40,539 bases of DNA, from contig NZ_MEIO01000059.1 in NCBI RefSeq assembly GCF_002777745.1, forward strand, positions 1 through 40,539, read 5' to 3'. Of this stretch, positions 16,913 to 26,395 are shown in pieces. Within the stretch, counting starts at the first letter, position 1. Each line of letters opens with the position of its first letter. The stretch is from Snodgrassella alvi (GTDB lineage Bacteria > Pseudomonadota > Gammaproteobacteria > Burkholderiales > Neisseriaceae). Both the position numbers and the translations under genes were made by a program. The notes under the pieces are model-generated. The model made no database searches, was not told where the DNA came from, and saw nothing but the letters and a program-made list of their open reading frames with translations.

Positions 16913-16948
16913 AAAATCTTTAATAATCAATCGATCATTAAAGATTTT
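16913..16948 (-). terminator. Factor-independent terminator of the rhs operon
   Basis: On the minus strand AAAATCTTTAATGATC pairs imperfectly with ATTATTAAAGATTTT and is followed by TTTT. It lies 118 nt after the end of the lipoprotein gene at 17066-17512. Confidence 0.75.
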
Positions 16949-17065
16949 AATAGAATATTTATACAAATGATTCTAAATTTAATTTATTATCATATGAAAT
17001 TTATTACATATTTTGTAATTTTATCAATTGTATAAATGCTTAATTTAATTAACTTTTATGCTATT

Positions 17066-17512
17066 TTATTTTTTACATAAATTAGGATCTATATTATGTT
17101 CATATATAAGTATATATCTGTTTTTTTCAGATAATTCACCTATAACATACCAATTTTGGCGTGGCTCTTTCCAAATGTTATATTCTGAATACATACACCA
17201 TCCTCTCTCTATTTTTTTATCAATTTTCTTTAATTGTGTCATTTGAGCGCTATTTAGATATAATTGTTCTTTGTTTTCTATTTTATTATTCAAGGTAAAA
17301 TAAACTTTGAGTTCATTTGTTTCAACATTAGTTTTAACATAAATATTTCTAGATTCCTTTGGAAAATTTTCTGGTAGCCAACTGTTCACACCAGCATCAG
17401 GTAAAATATCTGTATATTTTTCATAATATGTTACATTTGTTGAATCCAAAAGACCACATCCATAAAGAATAAATCCATATAAAAATAACAGTTTTGTATA
17501 AGATTTTACCAT
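17066..17512 (-). CDS. Lipoprotein, putative immunity protein of the main Rhs toxin
   Basis: Protein of 148 residues with a lipoprotein signal: short basic start MVKSYTK, hydrophobic LLFLYGFILYG and a Cys at residue 19 (LYGCG). The mature part is soluble and beta-rich, with NIYVKTNVETNELKVYFTL and QNWYVIGELSEKNRY. The start codon shares its A with the rhs stop (TAATG), so the two are translationally coupled. An envelope-anchored immunity protein implies that the toxin tip acts in the periplasm or at the membrane of a target cell. Family not recognised; the role is inferred from position. Confidence 0.72.
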   Translation of the reverse strand: MVKSYTKLLFLYGFILYGCGLLDSTNVTYYEKYTDILPDAGVNSWLPENFPKESRNIYVKTNVETNELKVYFTLNNKIENKEQLYLNSAQMTQLKKIDKKIERGWCMYSEYNIWKEPRQNWYVIGELSEKNRYILIYEHNIDPNLCKK

Positions 17513-20500
17513 TATAAATATCCCTCATCTTCTAGTACCTTCATTGTTTTCTTATGATTTGGATTAAGGAATTTTCTACATCTATCTTGACAACTGATAT
17601 CAACAGGACAACTTAATCCATAATCATTTACTTTTAGATCTTCTTCATTATCTTTTATCATTTCCTGATGAGAAAACATTTTACCTTTTCCATAAAGTCC
17701 AACACGTCCCAGAATATAATCACGGTTTTCTTTCCTTCTACCAAACCATCTAGCCATCCTATTACTTGCGTTCTTATCTTTTGAGACTCGACAGAATGCT
17801 ATACAATGAAAAAATTGATCTGATGAACCCAATTGAAGTCTTTCCATATCATTTAAAACTGAATTAAGTACGTTGAACGTATGTCCAGCCCTAGCTCCTA
17901 ACTTACCTAATAGATCATATTCATCTATCTTGTAATGACTTTTTACTACTTCATAATAATAATCTTTTAATCCAAATGGATCAATAAACTTCAGCGTATT
18001 ATCATTTGCATATTTATATGTATTTATTCCACCCACCAACCCTATCGGATCACTCTGGATATATCGCCCAGTCTTCGCATCGTAATCTCGGAAGTAGTTA
18101 TATGACAGACCGGTCTCTGCATCGTAGTACTGTCCCGGAAACCGCAGGTTTATGGTGATCTGGTTGTTTGCATCCAGTTCACTGTTGCCAAACGCATCGC
18201 TATTGATTTTCCAGCTCTGTTCTCCAGTGCTGTTTATGGCCAGTTGCGGAGTGCCCAGATGATCATTTATCAGATAGTGATAACTAGCATTTCTCAGGCT
18301 CTGGCCTTCGCTCAGGTTGGCCTGCCATAAGGGGCTGGTACCCCAGTCGCTGTTTGGCTTCCAGCCATACGCTACCCGCATTCTGCCATTCTGATCCAGT
18401 TCGGCCAGCAGGCCTGCGCTGCTGTAGATATAGTAGGTGGTCTCACCGTTTACAGTTTTGCTGATACGCCGGCCAAACGGGTCGTATTGGTAGCTGGCCA
18501 GTTCGCTGGTGTCGTTGCTGACTCTGCTCAGGCGTTCGGCTGCGTTGTAGCTGTAGCTGAGTTTTTTATTGGCACTTTCTTCTGTGGACAGTTGACCATT
18601 GGCGGTATAGGTTAAGCTGGTCTGTTGTTTGCCTTCTCCCCATTTGATTAGCTGGTTAAGGTCGTTGTACTGCCACTCTCCTGCCTGCTGGGCGCTGCCT
18701 ATGCGGTTGCCGATGGCATCGTAGCTGTAGGATTCGGCGCGCTGCTCTGTGGTTTCGCTATCCGGTTTTACTTGGGTTAGTCTGTCCAGTGGATCATACT
18801 GGTAGCTGCTGCTGCCTTTTTCGGTCTGGATGCGGCTGATGTTGCTTACTTTGTCGTAGCTGTAGTTCCGTTCGAGTAAGGTCTGACCTTTGCTGCTTAG
18901 TTTTATCTGTACCGGGCGCTGTAAGGCATCATAGCTGTTGGTTTGTTCTGCCTGTGGATAGGTGATGCTGCGGGCTTGGTTCCACTGGTAGTTACGCCAG
19001 TTGATTTCTTCTCCGTTGGGTAGTACGGTTTTTTGTAATTGGTCGTTGGCATAGCTATAGGTTACGGTGCTGTTATCTGGATAGGTGATGCTGGCCAGAT
19101 TGCCATCGGCATCGTAGCTGTATTTCAGGATTTGTTTGAGGTTGCCATAGCTGATGGTTTCCTGTACTACTCTGCCTAATGCATCGCGCTGATAGGTGAA
19201 GTGGCTGTTGGTGTGGCCACTCTGCTTTACGTCTATCAGCTGGTTGTTGGCATTATATTGGTAGCTGACTGTCTGTTCGGCTGTGTCTTCTCCGGCGGCG
19301 ATGTAGTTTTGCTGGCTGATGTTGCCGGCGGCATCGTATTGATACTGTATGCGATTGCCATTGGTCTGTTTCTGTTCTATCAGCTGGTTGACTTTGTTGT
19401 AGCTGTATTCAACATTATTGCCCAGTGTTTTGGTTTCTTTGATCAGGTTGTTGTTCTGATCATAGGTGAAGTGATACTGGTTGCCATTTGCGTCGGTAAG
19501 GCCGGTGAGGTTGTTGAACTGGTCGTACTGGTACTGGTTTTTTCCAGATAGTGCATCTATGTTTGCATTAAGCTGACCTAAGGCGTTGTATTCGCTCTGG
19601 CTGGTACGGTTGGCGGCATCAGTCTGGCTGATGAGCTGGCCCAGTTGGTCATAGCTGCTATGGCTGCTCAGTTCTGTATTGTTGTCTAGCTGCTGGGTTA
19701 CGCTGATGGTGTTACCCATGTTGTCGTAAGTATAGCTTTCGCTATAGGTCGGGTAGTTGATTTTGGTCAAAAGACCGGCAACGCGCGAACCTGATGTACC
19801 ATATTCGTATACGCGTTGATTACCACTGTAATCTATCTGCCGAATTAATCTACCCATACCATCATAGCTTTGTTCATTCACTAATCCAGAAGCTGTAGTT
19901 GTTCTAATTATACTATTTTTAATATTTAATTGCTTAATTTTAATATGATTAAGTGCATTAATCTCTTTAATTTCCCAAATATTATTATTAAATGAATAAT
20001 TGTATCGGGTTTGATTCCCTTGTGGATCAATTATTTTAGTAATTTTCCCCATCGAATCTACTGTAAAACTAGTTGTATGATTTAATGGATCTGAAATTGC
20101 TGACAGATATCCGGCCGGGTTATAGTTCAGTTGCCATTTCTGTTGTAATGGGTTCTGTATTTCGGTTGGCTGTCCTTGTATGTTATAGCTGTAGTGGTAC
20201 TGCTGCCCTTTGCCGTCGGTATAGCTGGCTATGTTGCCGTAACGGTCGAAGCTCTGCTGCAGGCTGATGCTTTGTTTGCCGCTGGCTATGGTGGCTTTGA
20301 TCTGCTGCCCCAGACTGTCGTACTCGAAGTTGACTACGCGCTGTTCGGGTTTGCCGGCGGCATAGGTGATTCTGGTGGGCTGGTTGGCCGCGTTGTATTC
20401 AAAGGTGATGCTGTCGCCTTTGGCATTGGTCTGTCTGACCGGTTTGTTGGCCTGGTTGTACTGATATTCTTCGATGGCACCATTTGGATAGGTGATTTTA

Positions 20501-21660
20501 ACCGGATAGTCGGCTTGGTTATACTGGGTGGTGGTAACCAGTCCGCGTTCGTCGGTGTATTTGACGATGTTGTTGGCACTATCACGCTGATAGCTGGCGG
20601 TGAGGCTGCCATTGATGCTTTCGCTCAGTACGCGCCCGTTGCTGTCAAATACGGTGACGGTTTTTTGGCCTGCCGGATCGTTTACGGTGATGGTGTATTG
20701 TTTGTTAACACGGTTGTATTCGGTGTTGTAAACGGTTACTGCTCCGGTTTTGCTGGTGATTTTGCCTACCCGCGCCAGTTTGTTTTCATGATCGGCTGCT
20801 CCGGTGCTGACTACGGCACTTTGCGAGACAACGCCTCCGGCTTTGCCGCTGCCCATGGCTATTCTGCGGGTGGGTACGGACAGGACGTAATCAATTTTGG
20901 TGACGCCGCCATCGGGATCGGTACGGCTGGTGAGCTGGCCGTTGTTGTCGTAACCATACTTCCACACGTTACCCATAACATCGGTAACCTGAGTCAGACG
21001 GTCACCAGACCAGTTATAGCTCACGCTGCGTCCGCTGCGGTCGGTAGCTTTGATCAGGTGTTCCTGGTTATCGTAATCCAGGCTGTATACCAGTTCGCCG
21101 TTGTGGTCTTTGATGGCAGTACGGCGGCCATCTTTGTCCAGTTCAAAGCTGACTTGGATGTTGCTGGCATTGCCATAGGCTAATGGCCGCCCTTTGCTGT
21201 CGTAGTTTATCCAGTTACCTTGCGGATCGGTCCAGCGCCAGCCGCTGTCGGTTTTTTTGATTGTGACTTGTTTGTAGCTATATAGGTCGGCGTCGCCGCT
21301 ACGCTGGTACAGGGTACCGGCACGGTCGATGGTTTTGACGCTGCTATCGAGTGGATCAAGTACGAAGCGTAGATCTGCCCACGCCGGATTAAGGTACCAG
21401 CGTCCGTTTTCCCAGGTACGGTTGAGTTTAACTTCGCCACCTAATACCTTCACTCGCATGTCTATGGTGTTTTCGGTGTACTCGGTATTCGGTAATCTGA
21501 CACTTGCATTACTTACGCCTGATATTTTTTGGCTATTATCTGTTATGCGGGCATAAGCCATTTGTGGCAGTGCCATGATCAGCATAAGGATATAGCTGAT
21601 TACCCGGAACAGCCGGTCTTTTAAGCTGTTCCCGGGTCGTATGGTGTTTTTTGTTTTCAT
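17512..21660 (-). CDS. Sec-exported Rhs polymorphic toxin
   Basis: Protein of 1382 residues and the only complete rhs gene here. Residues 1-38 are a long signal peptide (basic start, hydrophobic VISYILMLIMALP, cut after AYA). There is no PAAR domain. YD/RHS repeats run from about 190 to 1100. The RHS-associated core follows with LLAELDQNG, YHYLINDHLGTPQLA, NLRFPGQYYDAETGLSYN and SDPIGLVGGINTY. The toxin tip is about residues 1232-1382 and has FFHCIAFCR (~1282), FSHQEMIKDNEED (~1328) and CPVDISCQDRC (~1350); its activity is unknown to me. Start supported by AAGGGT about 8 nt upstream. It lies 38 nt after the scaffold gene. Its core is nearly identical to the orphan fragments downstream, which allows tip exchange by recombination. 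Confidence 0.95.
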   Translation of the reverse strand: MKTKNTIRPGNSLKDRLFRVISYILMLIMALPQMAYARITDNSQKISGVSNASVRLPNTEYTENTIDMRVKVLGGEVKLNRTWENGRWYLNPAWADLRFVLDPLDSSVKTIDRAGTLYQRSGDADLYSYKQVTIKKTDSGWRWTDPQGNWINYDSKGRPLAYGNASNIQVSFELDKDGRRTAIKDHNGELVYSLDYDNQEHLIKATDRSGRSVSYNWSGDRLTQVTDVMGNVWKYGYDNNGQLTSRTDPDGGVTKIDYVLSVPTRRIAMGSGKAGGVVSQSAVVSTGAADHENKLARVGKITSKTGAVTVYNTEYNRVNKQYTITVNDPAGQKTVTVFDSNGRVLSESINGSLTASYQRDSANNIVKYTDERGLVTTTQYNQADYPVKITYPNGAIEEYQYNQANKPVRQTNAKGDSITFEYNAANQPTRITYAAGKPEQRVVNFEYDSLGQQIKATIASGKQSISLQQSFDRYGNIASYTDGKGQQYHYSYNIQGQPTEIQNPLQQKWQLNYNPAGYLSAISDPLNHTTSFTVDSMGKITKIIDPQGNQTRYNYSFNNNIWEIKEINALNHIKIKQLNIKNSIIRTTTASGLVNEQSYDGMGRLIRQIDYSGNQRVYEYGTSGSRVAGLLTKINYPTYSESYTYDNMGNTISVTQQLDNNTELSSHSSYDQLGQLISQTDAANRTSQSEYNALGQLNANIDALSGKNQYQYDQFNNLTGLTDANGNQYHFTYDQNNNLIKETKTLGNNVEYSYNKVNQLIEQKQTNGNRIQYQYDAAGNISQQNYIAAGEDTAEQTVSYQYNANNQLIDVKQSGHTNSHFTYQRDALGRVVQETISYGNLKQILKYSYDADGNLASITYPDNSTVTYSYANDQLQKTVLPNGEEINWRNYQWNQARSITYPQAEQTNSYDALQRPVQIKLSSKGQTLLERNYSYDKVSNISRIQTEKGSSSYQYDPLDRLTQVKPDSETTEQRAESYSYDAIGNRIGSAQQAGEWQYNDLNQLIKWGEGKQQTSLTYTANGQLSTEESANKKLSYSYNAAERLSRVSNDTSELASYQYDPFGRRISKTVNGETTYYIYSSAGLLAELDQNGRMRVAYGWKPNSDWGTSPLWQANLSEGQSLRNASYHYLINDHLGTPQLAINSTGEQSWKINSDAFGNSELDANNQITINLRFPGQYYDAETGLSYNYFRDYDAKTGRYIQSDPIGLVGGINTYKYANDNTLKFIDPFGLKDYYYEVVKSHYKIDEYDLLGKLGARAGHTFNVLNSVLNDMERLQLGSSDQFFHCIAFCRVSKDKNASNRMARWFGRRKENRDYILGRVGLYGKGKMFSHQEMIKDNEEDLKVNDYGLSCPVDISCQDRCRKFLNPNHKKTMKVLEDEGYL

Positions 21661-21698
21661 GTTATGACCCTTGTATTTGGTTAGTTTTTAGTTGTTAG

Positions 21699-24600
21699 TT
21701 ATTTGGCTCCGCTGCCTGTACCACCTGTGCTACAGGATGCATCTGGTGTACAGCCCGGGGTGATGGGCATGGCTGCTGGCGAACCAGCTCCGGCTCCGCT
21801 TCCGAAACTGCCGCCGCCACCGCCTAGCGAACCACCGCCAGCCCAGCCCCAGCTGGCGCCTTTGGTAGAACATTTTTTGCCGGAGTACTGATAGAAGCGC
21901 CCGCTGCTGCTGCCTTTGGAAATGTCTCCACTGGGGCATTCACTTTGGTGTGTCTCTTGGTAGCTGGCTTCGTAAGAAGTGCAGTCTTCCTCATCCTCTG
22001 CAGGTGCTGCGCGTAACAGACTTGCAAATGTACTGGTTCCGGTTTGTGCCGATGCCGGCTGTTTTGGATCAAGAGCGGTAACCTTATATGAAATAACTAC
22101 TTTTTCTTTTGGTTTTAGTACACTGGGTACTTCGCCAAAGAATTCATACTTAAATCTGGAATCTGTTTTAGGTAGGTTTAACGACACATTATCGGCTTGT
22201 ACCAGTCCATAATTACTTACTGTAATCTGGCCGGTTTTTTCTTCCCCAACCTGCATACCGCCAAGGTTAATGGATAGTGGTTCCAGCAGAATTACTGGTG
22301 CTGGTACCTGCGTATTAAAGGAAGCATTTACATTAATGTCATAGACATCTTTTATGGTGGTTTCAGTTACACCAAACTCTACATTTATGGTTTGATACTC
22401 TAGAAAAATATGCTGATTGGTAGTAGTATCAGGCTGAATGACAATACGGCCGCTGGCATCCATATGATTGGGTGCGCTAACCCGGTAGCGGTAAATACCT
22501 GCTGGCAGTTTACTTAATGAAGCAATACCATCTTTATCGGTGTTGAGGGTATATTGTTCAGTGAGTACTTCATCATTCTGCAACTTGATAGTTGCCCCTT
22601 TAACACCTTTAATCGGCTGACCTTGTGCATCCAGTGTAGCGGTATAAATATCAGCCACATCAAACTGGGCAATGCCTTGTCCACTCTGGGTAACAGAAAT
22701 GCTTACCGGAATGGTGCCGGAAAGTTTGCCACCTGTAGACACTCTGATGATAAAGTTGTAGATACCATCTGCAATGCTGTTGTCTGGTTGTGCCACGATT
22801 TGTACTGGTACTTTTTCATCTACCGCAATGGCATCAATATTTTTGTCACTGGCAATAAATACCCAGCTCGGTGCAGGATTACCCTGTTTATCTACCAGCT
22901 CTATCTGAACATTTTCAGCTTTCGCCAAACCTTTATTGCCTACGCTGACATTGGCTGTGGTGCTTGTATTCTGCTGTAAGCCGGTCTGGATATAGCCTGG
23001 AGATGCATACAGATCAGGCATGGGCTGACCAAGCTGATAATTAATCTGTAATTTACCCCGTACCAGATCACCGGAATCTTCGGCAAAGGCCACCAGATAC
23101 AAGCTGCCTTTTTCTGCTGCATTATTATCTGCTGTAAATTTAATTGTTGTGGTGCGGCTTTGGCCGGGTGCAATATCTACTGCTTCAGTCTGGATATTGA
23201 TGCCTTGTGGTAATACGCCATCTGGCTGATTTTCAGGTGCAAGCACCCAGCGCAATTTTTTGGCACCGGTACTGGCAGTGGCATTAATTTGTATCGGTGT
23301 TGTGATGGTGCGCGGAGCCTTGAGCTGATAGCCCTGAAGATTAAAGGCAATCCGGTTAATGGCAAAACTGCCCTGATGGCTAACGGTTTTTTCGTCAGGA
23401 TGAATAATGCCTACCTGATAAGTTCCCGAATCAGACTCTTGAGGAGTAAAGGTATAGGAAAAATGGCCGGTTTCATCTGTGGCAACGGCAATTTTTCGTT
23501 CAAAGCCTTTTACATTCAATACCAGCTTCAGCGGAACACTGGCTGCGGCCGTATTATCAGCACGATATAGTGCCTGACCAGTAATGGTAACTGGCTGCGG
23601 ACCATAGCTAACAGCCGGACTGATTGCCGTAATTTTACCGGTATAAGGTGTAGGTGGCGGTGCCGGCGGTTCTATTTTGACCTTGACTGTACGTGTACTG
23701 GTGATTGTCTTGCCACTGGTATTGGTGACTTTTGCCGTTAGTTTATGGCTACCGTTATCCTGTATGGTAAGTGGCCAGTGTGCCTGATAGGGGCGTTCTG
23801 TCAGTGTGGCAAAACGTTTGTCATCAACCAGCAGCTCAACTTTTTCGATGCCCAGTTCGTCTGCTGCATCTACCTGAATATCTACCGGAGCAGCAAGAGT
23901 CTGATTATCGGCGGGTGTGGTAATTATGCCTGTGGGTATTGGCAAGGCAAAATCAAATGTTACCGGTGCACTGGGTTCACTGCGACCATAATTATTTTGC
24001 CCGATAGCATGCAAGCGGTAACTACCTTCTTTGCTTAACTGGATATCCTGATTAAAATAGCCTTGAGTATTCACGACTACAGGCTGGCCAACCGGTTGGT
24101 TATTCAGATACAACTGCACTTTACTACCCGATTCAGCTGTACCCTGAACCTTTAATTGGGCGGTTTTAACCTTTGTCTGGGTAACCGGGCTGATCAGTAC
24201 TGGCGGTGTAAGTACAATAGCCGCAGCCTGAGTGTAGCCAGAGCTGTTACCTGCTTTATCAACTGCATTCAGGCGAGCATATAACGCACCTGTAGATGGC
24301 ATATTGTCAATCTGCACACTATTGGCTTGAACATTAATATCCTTATCCACCAATGGCTGTTTAAAATCAGGATTATTTGCTATCTGTAGGTGTACTGAAG
24401 CAATACCACTCAGGTTATCGCTGCTGGTGTAACCGATTCGGACTGCGTTTTCATTGACGCGATTAAATTTACTCAGTTCAATAACTGGCTTGGTAGTATC
24501 AATCGTTGTGGCACCGGATCGTGCAGACCATGGCTCCCATGTACCGCCATTATTAATACTTCCCCTTACTCGGGCACGATAAGATTTGCCATTCTGTAAA

Positions 24601-25496
24601 CCATCATTGAAAGTAAACTGATTGATATTATTCAGTACTTCTTTATGAACAGAATTACCGGAAGCATCCTGAATTTCGATTTCCCAAGTATTAAGTGTAT
24701 TAATGTTCTGCCATGACCAGGCTGGCGGCTGATTACTATATCGGGCAGCAGGTTTTGGCGCAGGTGGCGTTAAACCCGAAATATCAATAAATTCATATTC
24801 GGCATTTTCATCTTTACTGTAATCCGTTAAATCACCATTAGGCGTAAATAGAATTGCCTGTTCTGGTTTAATCGTATCTGCCTTATTGCAACCTATCTGC
24901 ACATTGCTTGGCCGCATCCCCTGTATCCCAATGGTGGCTTCTTTGCCTTTGCTGCGATTATCATTTAATGAGCGATATTGATATTTAATCTGGTTTGAGC
25001 CTTCATACAGAATAGCCTGAAATGTGCCCATAGGCAGATTGGAGCCATAAAAGTACTGATTTGTCCATTGAACAATTAGTTTTCTCTCGGGTGCCTCTCC
25101 CTGAGTTTCGTATTTAATGGTGCCTGTAGTTTTCCCGGCAACATTCGTTCTTAAATCATCCCAGAATACATACAATGTATTATTCAGTGCTGGCAGACAA
25201 TAATTACTATAACTGGATGTTGGATTTTCAAATTGCAATAATCCATTAGTACTGACATAAAATTGATTATAATTTTTGCCATAATAATTAAAATCAAAGC
25301 CTATCGGTAATGCGCCACTGACTATATCGTCACCATTCAAACGCGTGTCGGTACCTGCATAGCTGGATGCATAGGCAATGGTGCATAACGCACAGAAAAT
25401 CATTACATATGGTTTTTTCTGCTTATTTTTATGCTTTTGCTGTTTTTTTGGGTTTAAACCGGGAAACCGGTTTTTCCAGTATTGATAAATATTCAT
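21699..25496 (-). CDS. Large exported scaffold with NIDO-like, Ig-like and CARDB-like domains
   Basis: Protein of 1265 residues from the ATG at 25496, chosen over the upstream ATG at 25553 because GAGGGG lies just before it. Long signal peptide with a ~30-residue basic start (KKQQKHKNKQKK), then VMIFCALCTIAYASSYA. A NIDO-like module follows (IGFDFNYYGKNYNQFYVS, ALNNTLYVFWDDLR). Then come Fn3/Ig-like modules, Ig-like repeats with TITTPADNQ-type starts, and a CARDB-like module (PDLYASPGYIQTGL). A carboxypeptidase regulatory-like module (KDGIASLSKLPAGIYRYRV), another beta module, and a Cys- and Gly-rich tail complete it. It is probably an extracellular partner that displays or exports the Rhs protein; this is inference from operon order. 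Confidence 0.82.
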   Translation of the reverse strand: MNIYQYWKNRFPGLNPKKQQKHKNKQKKPYVMIFCALCTIAYASSYAGTDTRLNGDDIVSGALPIGFDFNYYGKNYNQFYVSTNGLLQFENPTSSYSNYCLPALNNTLYVFWDDLRTNVAGKTTGTIKYETQGEAPERKLIVQWTNQYFYGSNLPMGTFQAILYEGSNQIKYQYRSLNDNRSKGKEATIGIQGMRPSNVQIGCNKADTIKPEQAILFTPNGDLTDYSKDENAEYEFIDISGLTPPAPKPAARYSNQPPAWSWQNINTLNTWEIEIQDASGNSVHKEVLNNINQFTFNDGLQNGKSYRARVRGSINNGGTWEPWSARSGATTIDTTKPVIELSKFNRVNENAVRIGYTSSDNLSGIASVHLQIANNPDFKQPLVDKDINVQANSVQIDNMPSTGALYARLNAVDKAGNSSGYTQAAAIVLTPPVLISPVTQTKVKTAQLKVQGTAESGSKVQLYLNNQPVGQPVVVNTQGYFNQDIQLSKEGSYRLHAIGQNNYGRSEPSAPVTFDFALPIPTGIITTPADNQTLAAPVDIQVDAADELGIEKVELLVDDKRFATLTERPYQAHWPLTIQDNGSHKLTAKVTNTSGKTITSTRTVKVKIEPPAPPPTPYTGKITAISPAVSYGPQPVTITGQALYRADNTAAASVPLKLVLNVKGFERKIAVATDETGHFSYTFTPQESDSGTYQVGIIHPDEKTVSHQGSFAINRIAFNLQGYQLKAPRTITTPIQINATASTGAKKLRWVLAPENQPDGVLPQGINIQTEAVDIAPGQSRTTTIKFTADNNAAEKGSLYLVAFAEDSGDLVRGKLQINYQLGQPMPDLYASPGYIQTGLQQNTSTTANVSVGNKGLAKAENVQIELVDKQGNPAPSWVFIASDKNIDAIAVDEKVPVQIVAQPDNSIADGIYNFIIRVSTGGKLSGTIPVSISVTQSGQGIAQFDVADIYTATLDAQGQPIKGVKGATIKLQNDEVLTEQYTLNTDKDGIASLSKLPAGIYRYRVSAPNHMDASGRIVIQPDTTTNQHIFLEYQTINVEFGVTETTIKDVYDINVNASFNTQVPAPVILLEPLSINLGGMQVGEEKTGQITVSNYGLVQADNVSLNLPKTDSRFKYEFFGEVPSVLKPKEKVVISYKVTALDPKQPASAQTGTSTFASLLRAAPAEDEEDCTSYEASYQETHQSECPSGDISKGSSSGRFYQYSGKKCSTKGASWGWAGGGSLGGGGGSFGSGAGAGSPAAMPITPGCTPDASCSTGGTGSGAK

Positions 25497-25534
25497 TGTG
25501 TGCCCCTCATTGGTCTGAAAGCTCCTTAAATAAG

Positions 25535-26395
25535 TTATATGGTTAACCGGCAAGGTCTGGATAAGCTCTGTCCGGCATGTTTAATTAATTTTGTTTGTTG
25601 TTGTACATAGTGCTGATAAGCAGTTATTCCCCCTCGCAACCAGATAATATTGGCCGAATCGGCAAAACTGATTTGCTGTTGCAACCTTTTTACAGTCTGC
25701 TTATCCGGGCTAACCAGTACATAATGGATAAAATCATTACTACTTTTAGAATTATTATGAATAAACTGTTTGAGCACTGATGCTGTTGTTTGTGACAGTG
25801 CAAACTGTTTAACCGGCTGTTCTGGTAATGTAGCCAGCTGTTCAGCATTCAAGCCTATCGCAATAATCTGCCAGCGAATAGTTTTACCTCCAGATAAAAA
25901 CTCTTCTGCAGAAATTTCCTGCTGGCGTAAATGTACAGGCTGGTGTAATTTTTGCCATGCGTAAATCCCTCCGTTCAAAGCAAAAATATGCTTAAAGCCT
26001 TTTTTTCTTAAATGCTTAATAGTCTGATTAATTGGTAGCTGATCAAACCCGCTGCCAACCAGAATAACGGGTTTATCAAATAGGAATTGGGCACCAGACA
26101 ACTGATGAAGCGGAATAGCCAGCATATCCAGTCCGGATTCTTTGTCCTTAATGCCAGACCTTACATCCACCCAGACAGCATGCTGCAACTGTTGCTGACT
26201 CAACTGCTGTATGGTTAGCCAGTTTTTTTTATCCAACGGCTGTTTATTGCGGTTATCAGGCCAGCTTATGGCTACAGGCAATATTGTCGGATCAGGCTCA
26301 TTATTCTGGCAGGCAGTAAAATCCTGTGCGAATATCCGGGCACTAATAAAAAATAATAATCCTAAAAATACAATAACTTGCTTTAATTTCAGCAT
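25535..26395 (-). CDS. Exported tandem rhodanese-fold protein without active-site Cys
   Basis: Protein of 286 residues with a signal peptide (VIVFLGLLFFISARIFAQ). Two rhodanese-like modules are visible. The first has WVDVRSGI, then VILVGSGFDQLPINQ and GFKHIFALNGGIYAW. The second has YVLVSPDKQTVKRLQ and IIWLRGGITAYQ. In active rhodaneses a Cys follows the central beta strand (V.YC..G.RS); here the position is Gly or Ser in both modules, so sulphur transfer is unlikely and a binding role is more plausible. It is the first gene of the operon, 38 nt before the scaffold gene. Confidence 0.75.
   Translation of the reverse strand: MLKLKQVIVFLGLLFFISARIFAQDFTACQNNEPDPTILPVAISWPDNRNKQPLDKKNWLTIQQLSQQQLQHAVWVDVRSGIKDKESGLDMLAIPLHQLSGAQFLFDKPVILVGSGFDQLPINQTIKHLRKKGFKHIFALNGGIYAWQKLHQPVHLRQQEISAEEFLSGGKTIRWQIIAIGLNAEQLATLPEQPVKQFALSQTTASVLKQFIHNNSKSSNDFIHYVLVSPDKQTVKRLQQQISFADSANIIWLRGGITAYQHYVQQQTKLIKHAGQSLSRPCRLTI

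Noticed and set aside
20176-21183. 335-codon open frame on the plus strand
   Set aside because: It lies wholly opposite the intact rhs gene, and the product is low-complexity Val/Gly/Phe-rich sequence from reverse reading of RHS repeats. It is a shadow.
17512-21660. T6SS effector of the PAAR-Rhs type
   Set aside because: The protein starts with a signal peptide and no PAAR domain; there is no VgrG, Hcp or adaptor gene in the window.
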